The notes beneath the pieces were generated by a model. It was not told the DNA's origin, did no database searches, and saw only the letters and a program-made list of their open reading frames with translations. From the NCBI RefSeq assembly GCF_015668195.1, contig NZ_JADPFC010000006.1, forward strand, positions 31,687-95,686: DNA of 64,000 bases, written 5' to 3'. Position numbers and translations under genes: made by a program. This document shows, in pieces, positions 1 to 9,139 of this stretch (position 1 is its first letter; each line of letters starts with the position of its first letter). Source of the stretch: Romboutsia_C sp015668195 (lineage in GTDB: Bacteria; Bacillota; Clostridia; Peptostreptococcales; Peptostreptococcaceae).

Positions 1-125
1 TTTGCTACTTCTGAAATCCCGGCATTCCCTGGAGCACAGTATATTTTTTCTATATTTTTTTCTTTACTTAGTTTCCAAGCTATAGCGTGTTCTCTACCGC
101 CACCACCTACAATTAATACCTTCAT
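1..125 (-). CDS. purD: Phosphoribosylamine-glycine ligase (GAR synthetase), N-terminal part only
   Basis: Only the first 41 codons lie in the window; the rest continues past position 1. The visible N-terminus reads MKVLIVGGGGREHAIAWKL, the glycine-rich start of the ATP-grasp enzyme that joins phosphoribosylamine and glycine in the second step of purine synthesis. It starts 10 bases after the purH stop and is the last visible gene of the leftward pur operon. The start ATG is preceded by a purine-rich GGGGGG-type ribosome binding site. The call rests on the N-terminal signature plus operon position. Confidence 0.9.
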   Translation of the reverse strand, partial: MKVLIVGGGGREHAIAWKLSKEKNIEKIYCAPGNAGISEVA

Positions 126-135
126 AGTTTCCCCC

Positions 136-1668
136 CTAGTGTTTAAAATGTCTTATTCCTGTAAACACCATAGTCATTTGATTTTTATTACAAGCATCTA
201 TAGATTCTTGGTCTTTCATAGAACCACCTGGCTGAACTATTGCATCTATTCCATATTCGTGTGCTAGTTCTACACAATCGCTAAACGGGAAGAATGCATC
301 TGATGCAAGTATTGCTCCCCTAAAGTCTTTATCTTTATTATTTTCTAGAGCATTTTTTAATGCCCATATTCTTGAAGTTTGGCCACATCCTAGAGCTAAA
401 GTTTGACCATCTTTAACTATAGCTATTGCATTTGACTTCATATTTTTTACTACTTTCATACCAAATTCCATATCTTTTAATTGACTTTCACTTGGTCTGG
501 CTTCTGTCATCACTTGACACTTTTGAGCTAAAGTATTGTTTCTATCTTGTATTAATAATTTTCCATCAAGATATTTCATATCATATGGTTGTAAACTCTT
601 TTCTATTTTAGCTAACTTTAAAACTCTAAGGTTTTTCTTTTGTTTTAATATATCTAGAGCTTCTTTCGTGTAATCATATGCTACTACTATTTCTAAGAAT
701 ATGTCATTCATCATCTTTGCAGTTTTTGCATCAACAGTTGAAGTTATTCCTACTATTCCACCAAATATAGATACTTTGTCAGCCTCATAACATTTTTTGT
801 AAGCCTCTAAACTATCTTTTCCTACTCCTACTCCACATGGATTAGTATGTTTAATAGCTACACTAACAACATCTTTGCTATCTTTAAACTCTCTCATTAC
901 CTCCAAACATCCATGTAAATCATTTATATTGTTAAATGAAAGCTCTTTTCCATTTAATTGTTCATAATTTAATATTGAGTTTTTAGCATTTGGTTGAGTA
1001 TATAAAATACCATTTTGATGTGGATTTTCGCCATACCTTAAAGCTTCTTCTTTTTGGAATGTTAAATTTAATATTTCAGGATAAGTATCTCCTACTTGCT
1101 CTGCAAAGTAAGTTGATATAAGTGCATCATATCTAGCTGTTGTAGAAAAAGCCTTATACGCTAATCTTTTTCTATCTTCTAAACTTAAATCATTATTTTT
1201 TAATTTTTCTATTATCATGTCATAATCATTTACATCTACTAATATAGTTACATCTTTATAATTTTTAGCTGCTGAACGTATCATAGATGGCCCACCAATA
1301 TCTATATTTTCTATCATCTGTTCATGGCTTTTACCTGCTTTTAGAGTTCCTTCAAAATCATATAGATTAACTACTACTAAATCTATTGAGCCTATATTAT
1401 ATTCATTTATTGTATCAACATGAGATTTTTCATCTCTTTTATAAAGTATTCCTCCATGTATATATGGATTTAGTGTTTTAACTCTTCCATCTAACATTTC
1501 AGGAAACTTTGTTACATCCTCAATAGTTATAGCTTTTACTCCATTTTCTATTAGTGTTTTAAATGTATTACCTGTAGATATAACTTCATACCCTAGATTA
1601 TTTAGCTCTCTAGCAAATTCTACTACTCTACTTTTATCTGTCACACTTATTAATGCTTTTTTACTCAT
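136..1668 (-). CDS. purH: Bifunctional AICAR formyltransferase / IMP cyclohydrolase
   Basis: Catalyses the last two steps of de novo IMP synthesis: formylation of AICAR with 10-formyl-THF, then ring closure to IMP. At 510 aa it has the normal full length. The N-terminal third is the MGS-like cyclohydrolase domain (ALISVTDKSRVVEFA start). The rest is the transformylase, with RYGENPHQ and the catalytic KHTNPCGVG motif at about residue 270. It overlaps the 3' end of purN by 8 bases, so translation is probably coupled, and an AGGAG ribosome binding site precedes the ATG. No missing residues are apparent. Confidence 0.97.
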   Translation of the reverse strand: MSKKALISVTDKSRVVEFARELNNLGYEVISTGNTFKTLIENGVKAITIEDVTKFPEMLDGRVKTLNPYIHGGILYKRDEKSHVDTINEYNIGSIDLVVVNLYDFEGTLKAGKSHEQMIENIDIGGPSMIRSAAKNYKDVTILVDVNDYDMIIEKLKNNDLSLEDRKRLAYKAFSTTARYDALISTYFAEQVGDTYPEILNLTFQKEEALRYGENPHQNGILYTQPNAKNSILNYEQLNGKELSFNNINDLHGCLEVMREFKDSKDVVSVAIKHTNPCGVGVGKDSLEAYKKCYEADKVSIFGGIVGITSTVDAKTAKMMNDIFLEIVVAYDYTKEALDILKQKKNLRVLKLAKIEKSLQPYDMKYLDGKLLIQDRNNTLAQKCQVMTEARPSESQLKDMEFGMKVVKNMKSNAIAIVKDGQTLALGCGQTSRIWALKNALENNKDKDFRGAILASDAFFPFSDCVELAHEYGIDAIVQPGGSMKDQESIDACNKNQMTMVFTGIRHFKH

Positions 1669-2254
1669 TTATAAACACTCTCCTACCCACAATACTTAAT
1701 TTATTTTCACAGAACAATCTTATACTTTCATTTAATATTTCATGTTCAACTTCTAATACTTTTTTTGCTAATGTTTTTACATCATCAATTTGCTTAACTT
1801 CAACTATTTTCTGCATTATTATTGGTCCATTATCTGCAACTTCATTTACAAAATGAACTGTTGCTCCTGTAAATTTAACCCCATAATCTATAACTGCTTG
1901 ATGTACTTTTTCTCCATAATAACCTTCCCCACAAAATGAAGGTATTAATGATGGGTGTATATTTATAATCTTATTTTTAAATTCTGATACGAACTTAGGA
2001 CTTATTATCTTTAAGTATCCTGCTAAAACTACTAAATCAACTTCATGCGCTTTTAGTATTTCTATAATCTTGTCTTCATTAGTTTCATATATTGCATCTA
2101 TATTGTTATGCTTTGCTCTTTGTAGAGCATAGGCATTTTCTTTGTTTGATACTACAACACTAACGTTGCCTTTTATGTTTCCCAACTTAGTTTCATCAAT
2201 AATTGATTGTAGGTTAGTTCCTCCACCAGATACTAAAACTCCAATATTTAGCAT
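1661..2254 (-). CDS. purN: Phosphoribosylglycinamide formyltransferase (GART)
   Basis: Transfers the formyl group of 10-formyl-THF to GAR in the third step of purine synthesis. The 197 aa product has the standard folate-dependent transformylase layout: GGGTNLQSII phosphate loop near residue 11, the catalytic Asn-His pair in NIHPSLIPSF near residue 105, and the catalytic Asp in NEVADNGPI near residue 145. It overlaps purM upstream by 7 bases and purH downstream by 8 bases, a tightly packed operon arrangement. Confidence 0.97.
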   Translation of the reverse strand: MLNIGVLVSGGGTNLQSIIDETKLGNIKGNVSVVVSNKENAYALQRAKHNNIDAIYETNEDKIIEILKAHEVDLVVLAGYLKIISPKFVSEFKNKIINIHPSLIPSFCGEGYYGEKVHQAVIDYGVKFTGATVHFVNEVADNGPIIMQKIVEVKQIDDVKTLAKKVLEVEHEILNESIRLFCENKLSIVGRRVFINE

Positions 2255-3318
2255 AAATTTACTCCTTCATGCGTATCTACAACCTTTCCAATTATATATG
2301 CTTTATCTTTCATTAAGCCCTTGTATTTTTCATCTATATTTATTTCTTGCTCTCTAGTATTTATATAATTTACAACTTCTTCTGCTCTTTCTCTATCTAC
2401 AACTAATACTAATCCAATTCCCATGTTAAAACTCTTATGAAGTTCTCTTTCTTCTATAGAATTAAATTCTTCTATCATTTTGAATATAGGTGGTTTTTCC
2501 CATGAACTTTTATTGATATCTATACCTAAACCTTTAGGTATAACTCTAGGTATGTTCTCTATAACTCCTCCACCTGTTATATGAGCTATAGACTTTATTT
2601 CAAATTTATTTATTAAATCTAAAACCAATCCTACATATATTTTAGTAGGAGTTAAAAGTGATTCTCCTAAAGTCATCCCTATTTCTTCTATATACTGTTC
2701 TAATTTATAATTATATGTATCTAAGAAAATCTTTCTTATAAAAGAATATCCATTACTATGAACTCCACTTGATGATATTCCTATAAGCACATCTCCATTT
2801 TTAACATTTTGACCAGATACTATTTTTTCTTTGTCAGCTATTCCAACTGAGAATCCTGCTAAGTCATATTCATCATCAGAATACATACCTGGCATTTCAG
2901 CAGTTTCTCCACCTATAAGTGCTGCTCCTGCCATTTTACATCCTTCTGCTATTCCAGAAACTATTTGTTCTACTTGCTCTGCAACTAGCTTTCCAGTAGC
3001 TATATAATCTAAGAAAAATAATGGTTTTGCACCTTGGCATATTAAATCATTAACACACATGGCAACTAAATCTATTCCAACGGTATCATGTTTATCTAAC
3101 ATTTGAGCTAATTTTAACTTCGTCCCAACTCCATCTGTAGATGATAGTAATACTGGTTCTTTCATAGTCGTAAAATCTTTTAAACTATATAATCCACTAA
3201 AGTTTCCTAAATCTCCTATTACATTGCTGTCATAGGTAGATTTTATCTTTCCTTTTATAAGGTCTACTGCTCTATTTCCCTCATCTATATCTACCCCAGA
3301 TTGCTTATATGTTAGCAT
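2248..3318 (-). CDS. purM: Phosphoribosylformylglycinamidine cyclo-ligase (AIR synthetase)
   Basis: Closes the imidazole ring by converting FGAM plus ATP to AIR. The product is about 356 aa from the chosen ATG at 3318, which gives the normal N-terminus MLTYKQSGVDIDEG and has a GGGAGGAATT ribosome binding site upstream. An in-frame ATG 16 codons earlier lies inside purF and would add residues atypical of the family. Family motifs include SSTDGVGTKLK and GGETAEMPGMY. The gene overlaps purF by 14 bases. No purL/purS/purQ genes are in this operon, so FGAM synthetase must be encoded elsewhere. Confidence 0.96.
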   Translation of the reverse strand: MLTYKQSGVDIDEGNRAVDLIKGKIKSTYDSNVIGDLGNFSGLYSLKDFTTMKEPVLLSSTDGVGTKLKLAQMLDKHDTVGIDLVAMCVNDLICQGAKPLFFLDYIATGKLVAEQVEQIVSGIAEGCKMAGAALIGGETAEMPGMYSDDEYDLAGFSVGIADKEKIVSGQNVKNGDVLIGISSSGVHSNGYSFIRKIFLDTYNYKLEQYIEEIGMTLGESLLTPTKIYVGLVLDLINKFEIKSIAHITGGGVIENIPRVIPKGLGIDINKSSWEKPPIFKMIEEFNSIEERELHKSFNMGIGLVLVVDRERAEEVVNYINTREQEINIDEKYKGLMKDKAYIIGKVVDTHEGVNLC

Positions 3319-4678
3319 GGCATAATTCCTCCCTATCGATTTTCTTAACTGGATAATCTCCATCAAAACAAGCTTTACAGAATGTAGATTTTTGTTCAGT
3401 AGCTTCTAACATTCCTTCTATTTCTAAGAATTCTAATGAATCACACCCTATATATTCTTTAATTCCTTCTATATCATGTTGTGATGCTATTAACTTTGAA
3501 CGATTTGGTGTATCTATTCCATAGTAGCAAGAATACTTAACTGGAGGTGATGTTATTCTAAGGTGAATTTCACTAGCTCCTGCATCCTTTAGAGATTTTA
3601 CTATTGCTCTTGAAGTTGTTCCTCTGACTATCGAATCATCTACAAGTATTACTGACTTTCCTTTAACTACACTCGCCAAAGGATTAAGCTTTATCTTTAC
3701 CCCAATTTCTCTTTCTTCTTGAGTAGGTTTTATAAATGTTCTTCCTACATATCTATTTTTGACTAATCCTTCACTCACAGGTAGTCCACTAGCATTTGAA
3801 TATCCTATTGCCCCTGCCCACCCTGAATCTGGAACTGGTACAACTATATCAGCTTTAACGCTATCATCCTTAGCTAAAATTTCTCCACATTTAATTCTGA
3901 AATCATATACGTTTACATTATCTATAGTTGCATCATTTCTAGCAAAATATATATGTTCAAATATGCAACTTCTTTTCACTGTTTTATAATTTTCAGAATA
4001 AAAATAAGACTTCATTTTTCCATTTTTTATAACTATTATTTCTCCTGGCTCTACGTCCCTTATAACTTCTCCACCTATTATATCTATTGCACAATCCTCA
4101 GATGCAAATATAAATTTTTCATCTTTCTTACCTAATATTAATGGTCTAAATCCATGAGGATCTCTAACTGCTACAAGTTCATCTTCACCCATTATTACTA
4201 GTGAGTATGCCCCTTTTATATAATCCATTGTTATTTTTAAACTATCTACTATATCACCTTTATAATATCTAGCAAGTATATATAAAATTACCTCTGTATC
4301 AGAATTAGCTTGAAACATATATCCATCTTCTTCTAACATATCTCGTAAATAGTTTGCATTTACCAAATTACCATTATGAGCTAAAGCTAATTTTCTCTTT
4401 CTACAACTCCCAACTAATGGCTGACAATTAGCCATATAACTTCCACCAGCAGTTGAATATCTTACATGTCCTATTCCCATATTTCCTTTTAACTCTGTTA
4501 AATCTTTTTCCTTGAATACATCTGATACTAATCCCATATCTTTTTTGTAGTTTATTTTTTCATTATCAACTACTGCTATACCACAGCTCTCTTGACCTCT
4601 ATGTTGCATAGAGTACAAAGAATAATATAATTCTTTAGATATATCTTTATTTGAATATATACCTACTATTCCGCACAT
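3305..4678 (-). CDS. purF: Amidophosphoribosyltransferase (glutamine PRPP amidotransferase)
   Basis: First committed step of purine synthesis: makes phosphoribosylamine from PRPP and glutamine. The 457 aa protein begins MCGIVGIYS, so the catalytic Cys2 is exposed by removing Met, without the longer propeptide of Bacillus PurF. The Ntn glutaminase domain is followed by a PRT domain with VILVDDSIVRGTTSRA. Cysteines in RSCIFEHIYF, KYSCYYG and FCKACFDGDYP match the pattern of iron-sulfur type PurF, so an oxygen-labile [4Fe-4S] cluster is likely. It lies 11 bases downstream of purC. Confidence 0.97.
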   Translation of the reverse strand: MCGIVGIYSNKDISKELYYSLYSMQHRGQESCGIAVVDNEKINYKKDMGLVSDVFKEKDLTELKGNMGIGHVRYSTAGGSYMANCQPLVGSCRKRKLALAHNGNLVNANYLRDMLEEDGYMFQANSDTEVILYILARYYKGDIVDSLKITMDYIKGAYSLVIMGEDELVAVRDPHGFRPLILGKKDEKFIFASEDCAIDIIGGEVIRDVEPGEIIVIKNGKMKSYFYSENYKTVKRSCIFEHIYFARNDATIDNVNVYDFRIKCGEILAKDDSVKADIVVPVPDSGWAGAIGYSNASGLPVSEGLVKNRYVGRTFIKPTQEEREIGVKIKLNPLASVVKGKSVILVDDSIVRGTTSRAIVKSLKDAGASEIHLRITSPPVKYSCYYGIDTPNRSKLIASQHDIEGIKEYIGCDSLEFLEIEGMLEATEQKSTFCKACFDGDYPVKKIDREELCHANI

Positions 4679-4689
4679 ATTATATCCCC

Positions 4690-5385
4690 CTAATTACTCA
4701 TTCTTGCAAGGACTTCTTCATATCCTTGTACAAGGTCTCCCAAATCTCTTCTAAATCTATCTTTATCCAATTTTTCATTAGTATCTACATCCCAAAGTCT
4801 ACATGTATCAGGAGATATTTCATCGGCTAAAATTATATTTCCTTCACTATCTTTACCAAACTCTAACTTAAAATCTACCAGCTTTAAATTCATTTTTAAG
4901 AAAAAATCTTTCATAACTTCATTAATCTTTAGAGTTTCTTTTCTTATAAAATCTATTTCTTCTCTAGTTGCTAATTTCATAGCTACTGCATGATCATCGT
5001 TTAGCATTGGGTCCCCATATTCATCATTTTTGTAGCATAACTCAAAAATTGGCTCTTCTAAAACTATCCCTTCTTCTATTCCAAATCTCTTACAAAATGA
5101 TCCTGCTGTTATATTTCTTACTATAACTTCTAGTGGTAAAATTTCTACTTTATTAACTAACATTTCTCTTTCTGATAAGTTTTTTATGAAGTGTGTTTTG
5201 ATTTGTTCTTTGTGTAACATTTCAAATATTATTGTTGATATTTTATTATTTAATATCCCTTTTGATGATATTTCAGCTTTCTTCTCCCCATTAAATGCAG
5301 TTGCATCATCCTTGTAATGAACTATGTACTCATTTTCATTTTCTGTAGAATATATTTGTTTAGCTTTTCCCTCGTATAATAACAT
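4690..5385 (-). CDS. purC: SAICAR synthetase
   Basis: Adds aspartate to CAIR, giving SAICAR. The product is 231 aa, typical of the single-domain bacterial enzyme. It begins LLYEGKAKQIYSTENENEYI and carries the conserved DEISPDTCRLWD motif near residue 190. It starts 2 bases after the purE stop and directly precedes purF. No purK or purB is present in this cluster. Confidence 0.97.
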   Translation of the reverse strand: MLLYEGKAKQIYSTENENEYIVHYKDDATAFNGEKKAEISSKGILNNKISTIIFEMLHKEQIKTHFIKNLSEREMLVNKVEILPLEVIVRNITAGSFCKRFGIEEGIVLEEPIFELCYKNDEYGDPMLNDDHAVAMKLATREEIDFIRKETLKINEVMKDFFLKMNLKLVDFKLEFGKDSEGNIILADEISPDTCRLWDVDTNEKLDKDRFRRDLGDLVQGYEEVLARMSN

Positions 5386-5387
5386 AA

Positions 5388-5867
5388 TTAATTCCCCCTT
5401 AAATTTTTATCATCTTCTAATACTTTAGCTTCCATTTCTTCTCTATATAATTTTAAATCTTCTTTTAATTTTGGATATTTTATACTCATTATTTGAAGTG
5501 CCATTAAAGCTGCATTGAGCCCTAGGTCTATAGTCACAGTTGCTACTGGTATTCCCTTAGGCATTTGAACTATTGATAAAAGTGAATCTAAACCATCCAT
5601 AGTAGATGATTTTATTGGTAAACCTATTACAGGTATTAATGTATGAGATGCTATTACCCCTGGTAGATGTGCTGCCTTTCCTGCTGCTGCTATTATTACG
5701 TCTGTATTGTCTTCTATTTCTTCTAAGAAACTCATAAGTTGCTTTGGCGTTCTGTGTGCCGATAAAGCTCTAACTACTACTTCTACATCATACTTTTCTA
5801 ATAAATTTATTCCTTCTTCTAATTTAGGATAATCTGATTTGGAACCCATAACTACTGCTACTTTCAT
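5388..5867 (-). CDS. purE: N5-carboxyaminoimidazole ribonucleotide mutase / AIR carboxylase
   Basis: First gene of the leftward pur operon. The 159 aa product from the ATG at 5867 begins MKVAVVMGSKSDYP and has SAHRTPKQL (ligand-binding His) and GLPIKSSTMDGLDSLLS motifs. The start is set by a GGAGGG ribosome binding site 7 bases upstream; 31 extra codons in frame upstream have no such site and overlap the promoter region. No purK is next to it. Whether this is a class I enzyme using PurK product or a class II enzyme using AIR and CO2 directly cannot be settled from the context. Confidence 0.95.
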   Translation of the reverse strand: MKVAVVMGSKSDYPKLEEGINLLEKYDVEVVVRALSAHRTPKQLMSFLEEIEDNTDVIIAAAGKAAHLPGVIASHTLIPVIGLPIKSSTMDGLDSLLSIVQMPKGIPVATVTIDLGLNAALMALQIMSIKYPKLKEDLKLYREEMEAKVLEDDKNLRGN

Positions 5868-5925
5868 TTTAAATTCCCTCCGTTTTTTTATTATAAATAC
5901 GATATATTTAATCCGCACTATAATT

Positions 5926-5970
5926 CGAACTTTATATTTAAATTTTATATTAATATTCACATATAATCAA
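5926..5970 (-). promoter_or_regulatory. Candidate pur operon promoter overlapped by a PurBox-like pair
   Basis: Reading leftward, TTGATT (5965-5970) and TAAAAT (5942-5947) are separated by 17 bases, a reasonable vegetative promoter placing the transcript start near 5935. A CGAA core at 5926-5929 (in AATTCGAACTTT) and an inverted, imperfect partner TTCA at 5956-5959 are 26 bases apart and straddle the promoter. Bacillus PurR binds inverted CGAAC boxes with this geometry. I found no purine riboswitch here. PurR control is an inference. Confidence 0.45.
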
Positions 5971-6242
5971 GTATTTATTTTGTTTTTTGTTGATTAAATT
6001 CGATATTTAATTATCATTTACATAATTTAATTATATATTGTTCGATAAATGTATAATTAAATTATGTTTTATATGAAATTATCTTTCATTAGGCCCTCTA
6101 CTTTATTTATCTAACGACTTAGTTGATTTTTAAACATTTTTCGGTCTATATTGTAAAAATTTTTATAATTTTGGTTTAGCTTATTACTTATTAGGTATAA
6201 ATTTAGTAGATAATTAAAATTATGAAGAAAGAAGATGATTTT
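5971..6242. other. AT-rich spacer between the pur promoter and the heme oxygenase-like gene
   Basis: About 270 bases without a gene. Extra TTCGA motifs occur at 5999-6003 and 6041-6045 but have no partner at the spacing expected of a PurBox pair. A weak rightward promoter for the downstream gene may be TTGATT near 6123 followed by TATATT, with an 18-base gap. No riboswitch or terminator is evident. Confidence 0.4.
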
Positions 6243-6875
6243 ATGGATATGAATTTCCTAAAAACAATTCAAAGTGACACAAAAAAATTACATGATATGG
6301 CAGAGAATACAGGGTTCATAAAAAGATTAGTAGATGGTAATGCTACTATTGAAACATATGGTGAGTATATCTACAACCTTTACTTTGTATATAAAGCTAT
6401 AGAAGATAATTTAAGAAAACATGAAGATAATGAAGTTTTAAAAGAGTTTATAACTCCCGAAGTTTTTAGAGCTGAGTCTTTACTAAAAGATTCTAAGTTC
6501 TTATTAGGAGATAAATTTAACTCAATGGAAATTTGTGATTCAACTAAGGTCTTTGTTAATAGATTAAATGAGTTATCTAAAATAAATCCTAATTTATTAG
6601 TTGCTCATGCATATACTAGATATTTAGCAGATTTATTTGGTGGCAGAACAATATTTGAAATAGTTAAATCTAAGTACAATATTAGTGATGATGGACTTAA
6701 CTATTATGTCTTTGATAAAATACCAGATTTAAAAGCCTTTGTAATGATGTATCATCAAAAGCTTAATTTAATAAATTTAGATAACGAAGATAAAAAAGAT
6801 TTTTTAAATGAAATTTCTTTATCTTATATTTTTAATATAAGTTTATCTAATGAGTTAGAGTATTTAAGATTCTAA
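6243..6875 (+). CDS. Heme oxygenase-like protein
   Basis: Resembles the alpha-helical HO-1/HmuO family, which opens heme to biliverdin, iron and CO. From the ATG at 6243 (about 210 aa) the proximal heme His is His17 in KKLHDMAENTGF. The YGEYIYNLYFVYKAIE helix and the distal-helix motif HAYTRYLADLFGGR at residues 122-135 follow, including the Asp (130) that organises the active-site water. An earlier in-frame ATG at 6222 lacks a ribosome binding site; neither start has a strong one. The gene stands alone, facing away from purE, with a terminator just after it. Such an enzyme in a likely anaerobe may serve iron scavenging or oxygen/heme defence, which is inference. Confidence 0.85.
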   Translation: MDMNFLKTIQSDTKKLHDMAENTGFIKRLVDGNATIETYGEYIYNLYFVYKAIEDNLRKHEDNEVLKEFITPEVFRAESLLKDSKFLLGDKFNSMEICDSTKVFVNRLNELSKINPNLLVAHAYTRYLADLFGGRTIFEIVKSKYNISDDGLNYYVFDKIPDLKAFVMMYHQKLNLINLDNEDKKDFLNEISLSYIFNISLSNELEYLRF

Positions 6876-6892
6876 TATAAATAGTTAATAAA

Positions 6893-6933
6893 AAATAGCT
6901 ACTTTTAAAAATGTAAAAGTAGCTATTTTTTTA
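6893..6933. terminator. Bidirectional terminator after the heme oxygenase-like gene
   Basis: A 15-bp stem (AAATAGCTACTTTTA and its complement) with a 6-base loop is followed by a T run rightward. The A run on the left gives a T run for the converging gene. Confidence 0.85.
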
Positions 6934-7275
6934 TCTATTTTTGTTCTTATAACTAGGAAGAAAACTAAATGTTTTCCATATAATAGTAAACATATAAATC
7001 AAACATGAAAATAGTAAAATTGTAATTAACATCTCTGGTAGCTTATAATATTTATCTATAGTGAATATAGTCCCTTCTATTATTAGTAAAAATCCTATAG
7101 TGTAATTAAGTCTTATGTAGTATTTTTTATATTCCTCATTATCTTTCATTTTTTCTATACAACTAAACGTAAGATTAGAGGATGGTATAACCCCATTCTT
7201 TCTTACTTTATTTGTTGAATATATAGTATATATCCCCATGACTATTAAAAATATATTTACTATTATTCCAAACAT
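6931..7275 (-). CDS. Small membrane protein of unknown function
   Basis: I do not recognise this 114 aa protein. It has a hydrophobic N-terminal segment (residues 1-20), a short polar loop with NKVRKNG and a Lys/Glu-rich stretch, then two more membrane segments (about 58-75 and 83-103) and a basic C-terminus. A GGAGG site lies 11 bases upstream of the ATG, so it is likely translated. It stands alone on its strand, between the convergent heme oxygenase-like gene and a permease gene, and ends within the shared terminator. Confidence 0.6.
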   Translation of the reverse strand: MFGIIVNIFLIVMGIYTIYSTNKVRKNGVIPSSNLTFSCIEKMKDNEEYKKYYIRLNYTIGFLLIIEGTIFTIDKYYKLPEMLITILLFSCLIYMFTIIWKTFSFLPSYKNKNR

Positions 7276-7442
7276 AGTAAATGCACCCTCCTTTATATAT
7301 TACCTTCTTCTCATAGATGTTTCTATCTTTAGTTTAACATTTATTTGTATTTCTAACTATACTTTAGCTAATTTGTAATAAATTATAATTTATGTACTCT
7401 ACAGATTTAATCATTAATTTAATTCATAATTTTCTTAGCATG

Positions 7443-7471
7443 AAAAAAGCCACTCACTGAGTGGCTTTTTG
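7443..7471. terminator. Terminator at the end of the first purine permease gene
   Basis: A GC-rich stem (GCCACTC paired with GAGTGGC) is flanked by A and T runs, so it can act in either direction. It lies 6 bases past the permease stop. Confidence 0.85.
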
Positions 7472-7476
7472 TTATT

Positions 7477-8805
7477 TTATAAGAATATAAACTTACATAT
7501 AAATAATATTGATAATATTATTAGTGATAAATTTATTTCATTTGTTCTTTTCGTCGCTATCTTTAAAACTACAAATGATATTATACCAAATATTATTCCA
7601 TCAGCTATACTATATGCAAGTGGCATCATAGCAAATGTTAAGAATGCTGGTATAGCATTTGTAAAATCTGAGAAGTCTATCTTAGTTAATGAACTTGCCA
7701 TCATAACTCCAACTAGTATAAGTACTGGAGCTGTAGCTTGAGTTGGTATAGCTGTAAATACTGGAGCAAAGAATAATGCTAGTAGGAATAATATTCCTGT
7801 AGTTATTGCTGTTAATCCAGTTCTTCCACCTTCACCTATACCTGCCGCACTTTCTACATAAGCTGTTACTGTAGATGTTCCAAGTAATGCTCCTACTGTA
7901 GTAGCTATTGCATCTGCAAATAATGCTTGTTTAGCTTTTGGTAACTTACCATTTTCATCTAACATATCACCCTTTGAAGCAACCCCTACTAAACATCCTA
8001 CTGTATCAAATAAATCAACAAATAAGAATGTAAATACAACTACTATCATATCAAAGCTAAATATTTGTTCCATTGGAACTGAGAAAGCTTGCATAAATAC
8101 TGGCTTTAATGATGGTGCAGCTGATACTACACCTTCTGGAGGAGGAACTAATCCACCTACCATTCCTACAATAGATATAGTAAGCATTGCTACTAAAAAT
8201 GCTCCTTTTACATTTCTAGCTATTAGTATTGCTGTTAATAATAATCCGAATATAGTTAGTAAAACTAAAGGATCCTTTAAATCTCCTAGTGCAAGTATTG
8301 TAGCTCCGTTTACTACTATTCCTGCATTTGATAATCCTATAAATGCTATAAATAATCCGATTCCAGCTGTTACTGCATGTTTTAAGGCAGTTGGTATACA
8401 ATCTATTATCTTCTCTCTTACATTAGTTATTGTAAGTAATATAAATATAATTCCTTCTATTAATACTGCACAAAGAGCAAACTGCCAACTATACCCCATA
8501 CTTAAAACTACTGTATAAGCAAAGAATGCATTAAGCCCCATACCTGGTGCTAAACCTATTGGATAATTTGCCAGTAATCCCATAGCACAACTTCCTATAA
8601 ATGCTGCTATTGCTGTTGCAGCAAATACTGCACCTTTATCCATCCCTGCATCTGCAAGTATATTTGAATTTACTACTAAAATATATGCCATAGTCATGAA
8701 TGTCGTTATTCCTGCTATAACCTCAGTCTTTACGTTTGTATTATGCTCTGATAGTTTAAATACTTTTTCTAGAACACCCTTATTCATTGTTTGAGTTGAC
8801 TGCAT
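7477..8805 (-). CDS. NCS2-family guanine/hypoxanthine permease (PbuG/AdeQ type)
   Basis: About 442 aa, an integral membrane protein with roughly 12-14 hydrophobic segments of the AzgA-like NCS2 transporters that import guanine, hypoxanthine or adenine with protons. Family motifs are TEVIAGITTFMTMAYILVVN near the N-terminus, GLAPGMGLNAFF and SAAGIGEGGRTGLTA. The ATG at 8805 is chosen because GGAGG sits 6 bases upstream; an ATG four codons earlier overlaps that site. A CGAA/TTCG inverted pair (8821-8854) lies immediately upstream, suggesting purine repression. It is closely related to the permease at 11135-12472. Base specificity cannot be read from the sequence. Confidence 0.9.
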   Translation of the reverse strand: MQSTQTMNKGVLEKVFKLSEHNTNVKTEVIAGITTFMTMAYILVVNSNILADAGMDKGAVFAATAIAAFIGSCAMGLLANYPIGLAPGMGLNAFFAYTVVLSMGYSWQFALCAVLIEGIIFILLTITNVREKIIDCIPTALKHAVTAGIGLFIAFIGLSNAGIVVNGATILALGDLKDPLVLLTIFGLLLTAILIARNVKGAFLVAMLTISIVGMVGGLVPPPEGVVSAAPSLKPVFMQAFSVPMEQIFSFDMIVVVFTFLFVDLFDTVGCLVGVASKGDMLDENGKLPKAKQALFADAIATTVGALLGTSTVTAYVESAAGIGEGGRTGLTAITTGILFLLALFFAPVFTAIPTQATAPVLILVGVMMASSLTKIDFSDFTNAIPAFLTFAMMPLAYSIADGIIFGIISFVVLKIATKRTNEINLSLIILSILFICKFIFL

Positions 8806-8820
8806 TTTTACCTCCATTTT

Positions 8821-8854
8821 CGAATTTATAATTAAATATTATTTAAATAATTCG
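8821..8854 (-). promoter_or_regulatory. Candidate PurBox pair upstream of the purine permease
   Basis: CGAA at 8821-8824 and TTCG at 8851-8854 form an inverted pair 26 bases apart in AT-rich flanks, just upstream of the ribosome binding site. The spacing is essentially that of the pairs near purE (26) and guaB (27). The rest of the gap to 9139, about 280 bases, shows no other clear signal. Confidence 0.4.
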
Positions 8855-9139
8855 TCTTTAACTTAACTTTACATTATTGATTATATTATAAGGTACATTT
8901 CTTTTCAATAGTTTTTTTGAACTTTTTATTACTATTTTAAAATTAAGTTCGTAATTTATTTAAATTTAATTAGATTTTAATACTATTTTGCTCCTAATGT
9001 TCTTCTTTTTGACTTATTTTTGCCTTATTTATAATTTTTTCACGTATAAGTGTTATTTTGACATTATGTGTTTTATAATTTAAAATTATTATTAATATAG
9101 TTCGATTTCAAATCACATATATAAGTCGGGGGTTTTATT

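Noticed and set aside
6001..6060. Purine riboswitch before purE
   Set aside because: The conserved TCTACC and CCGTAAAT cores are absent on both strands of this spacer.
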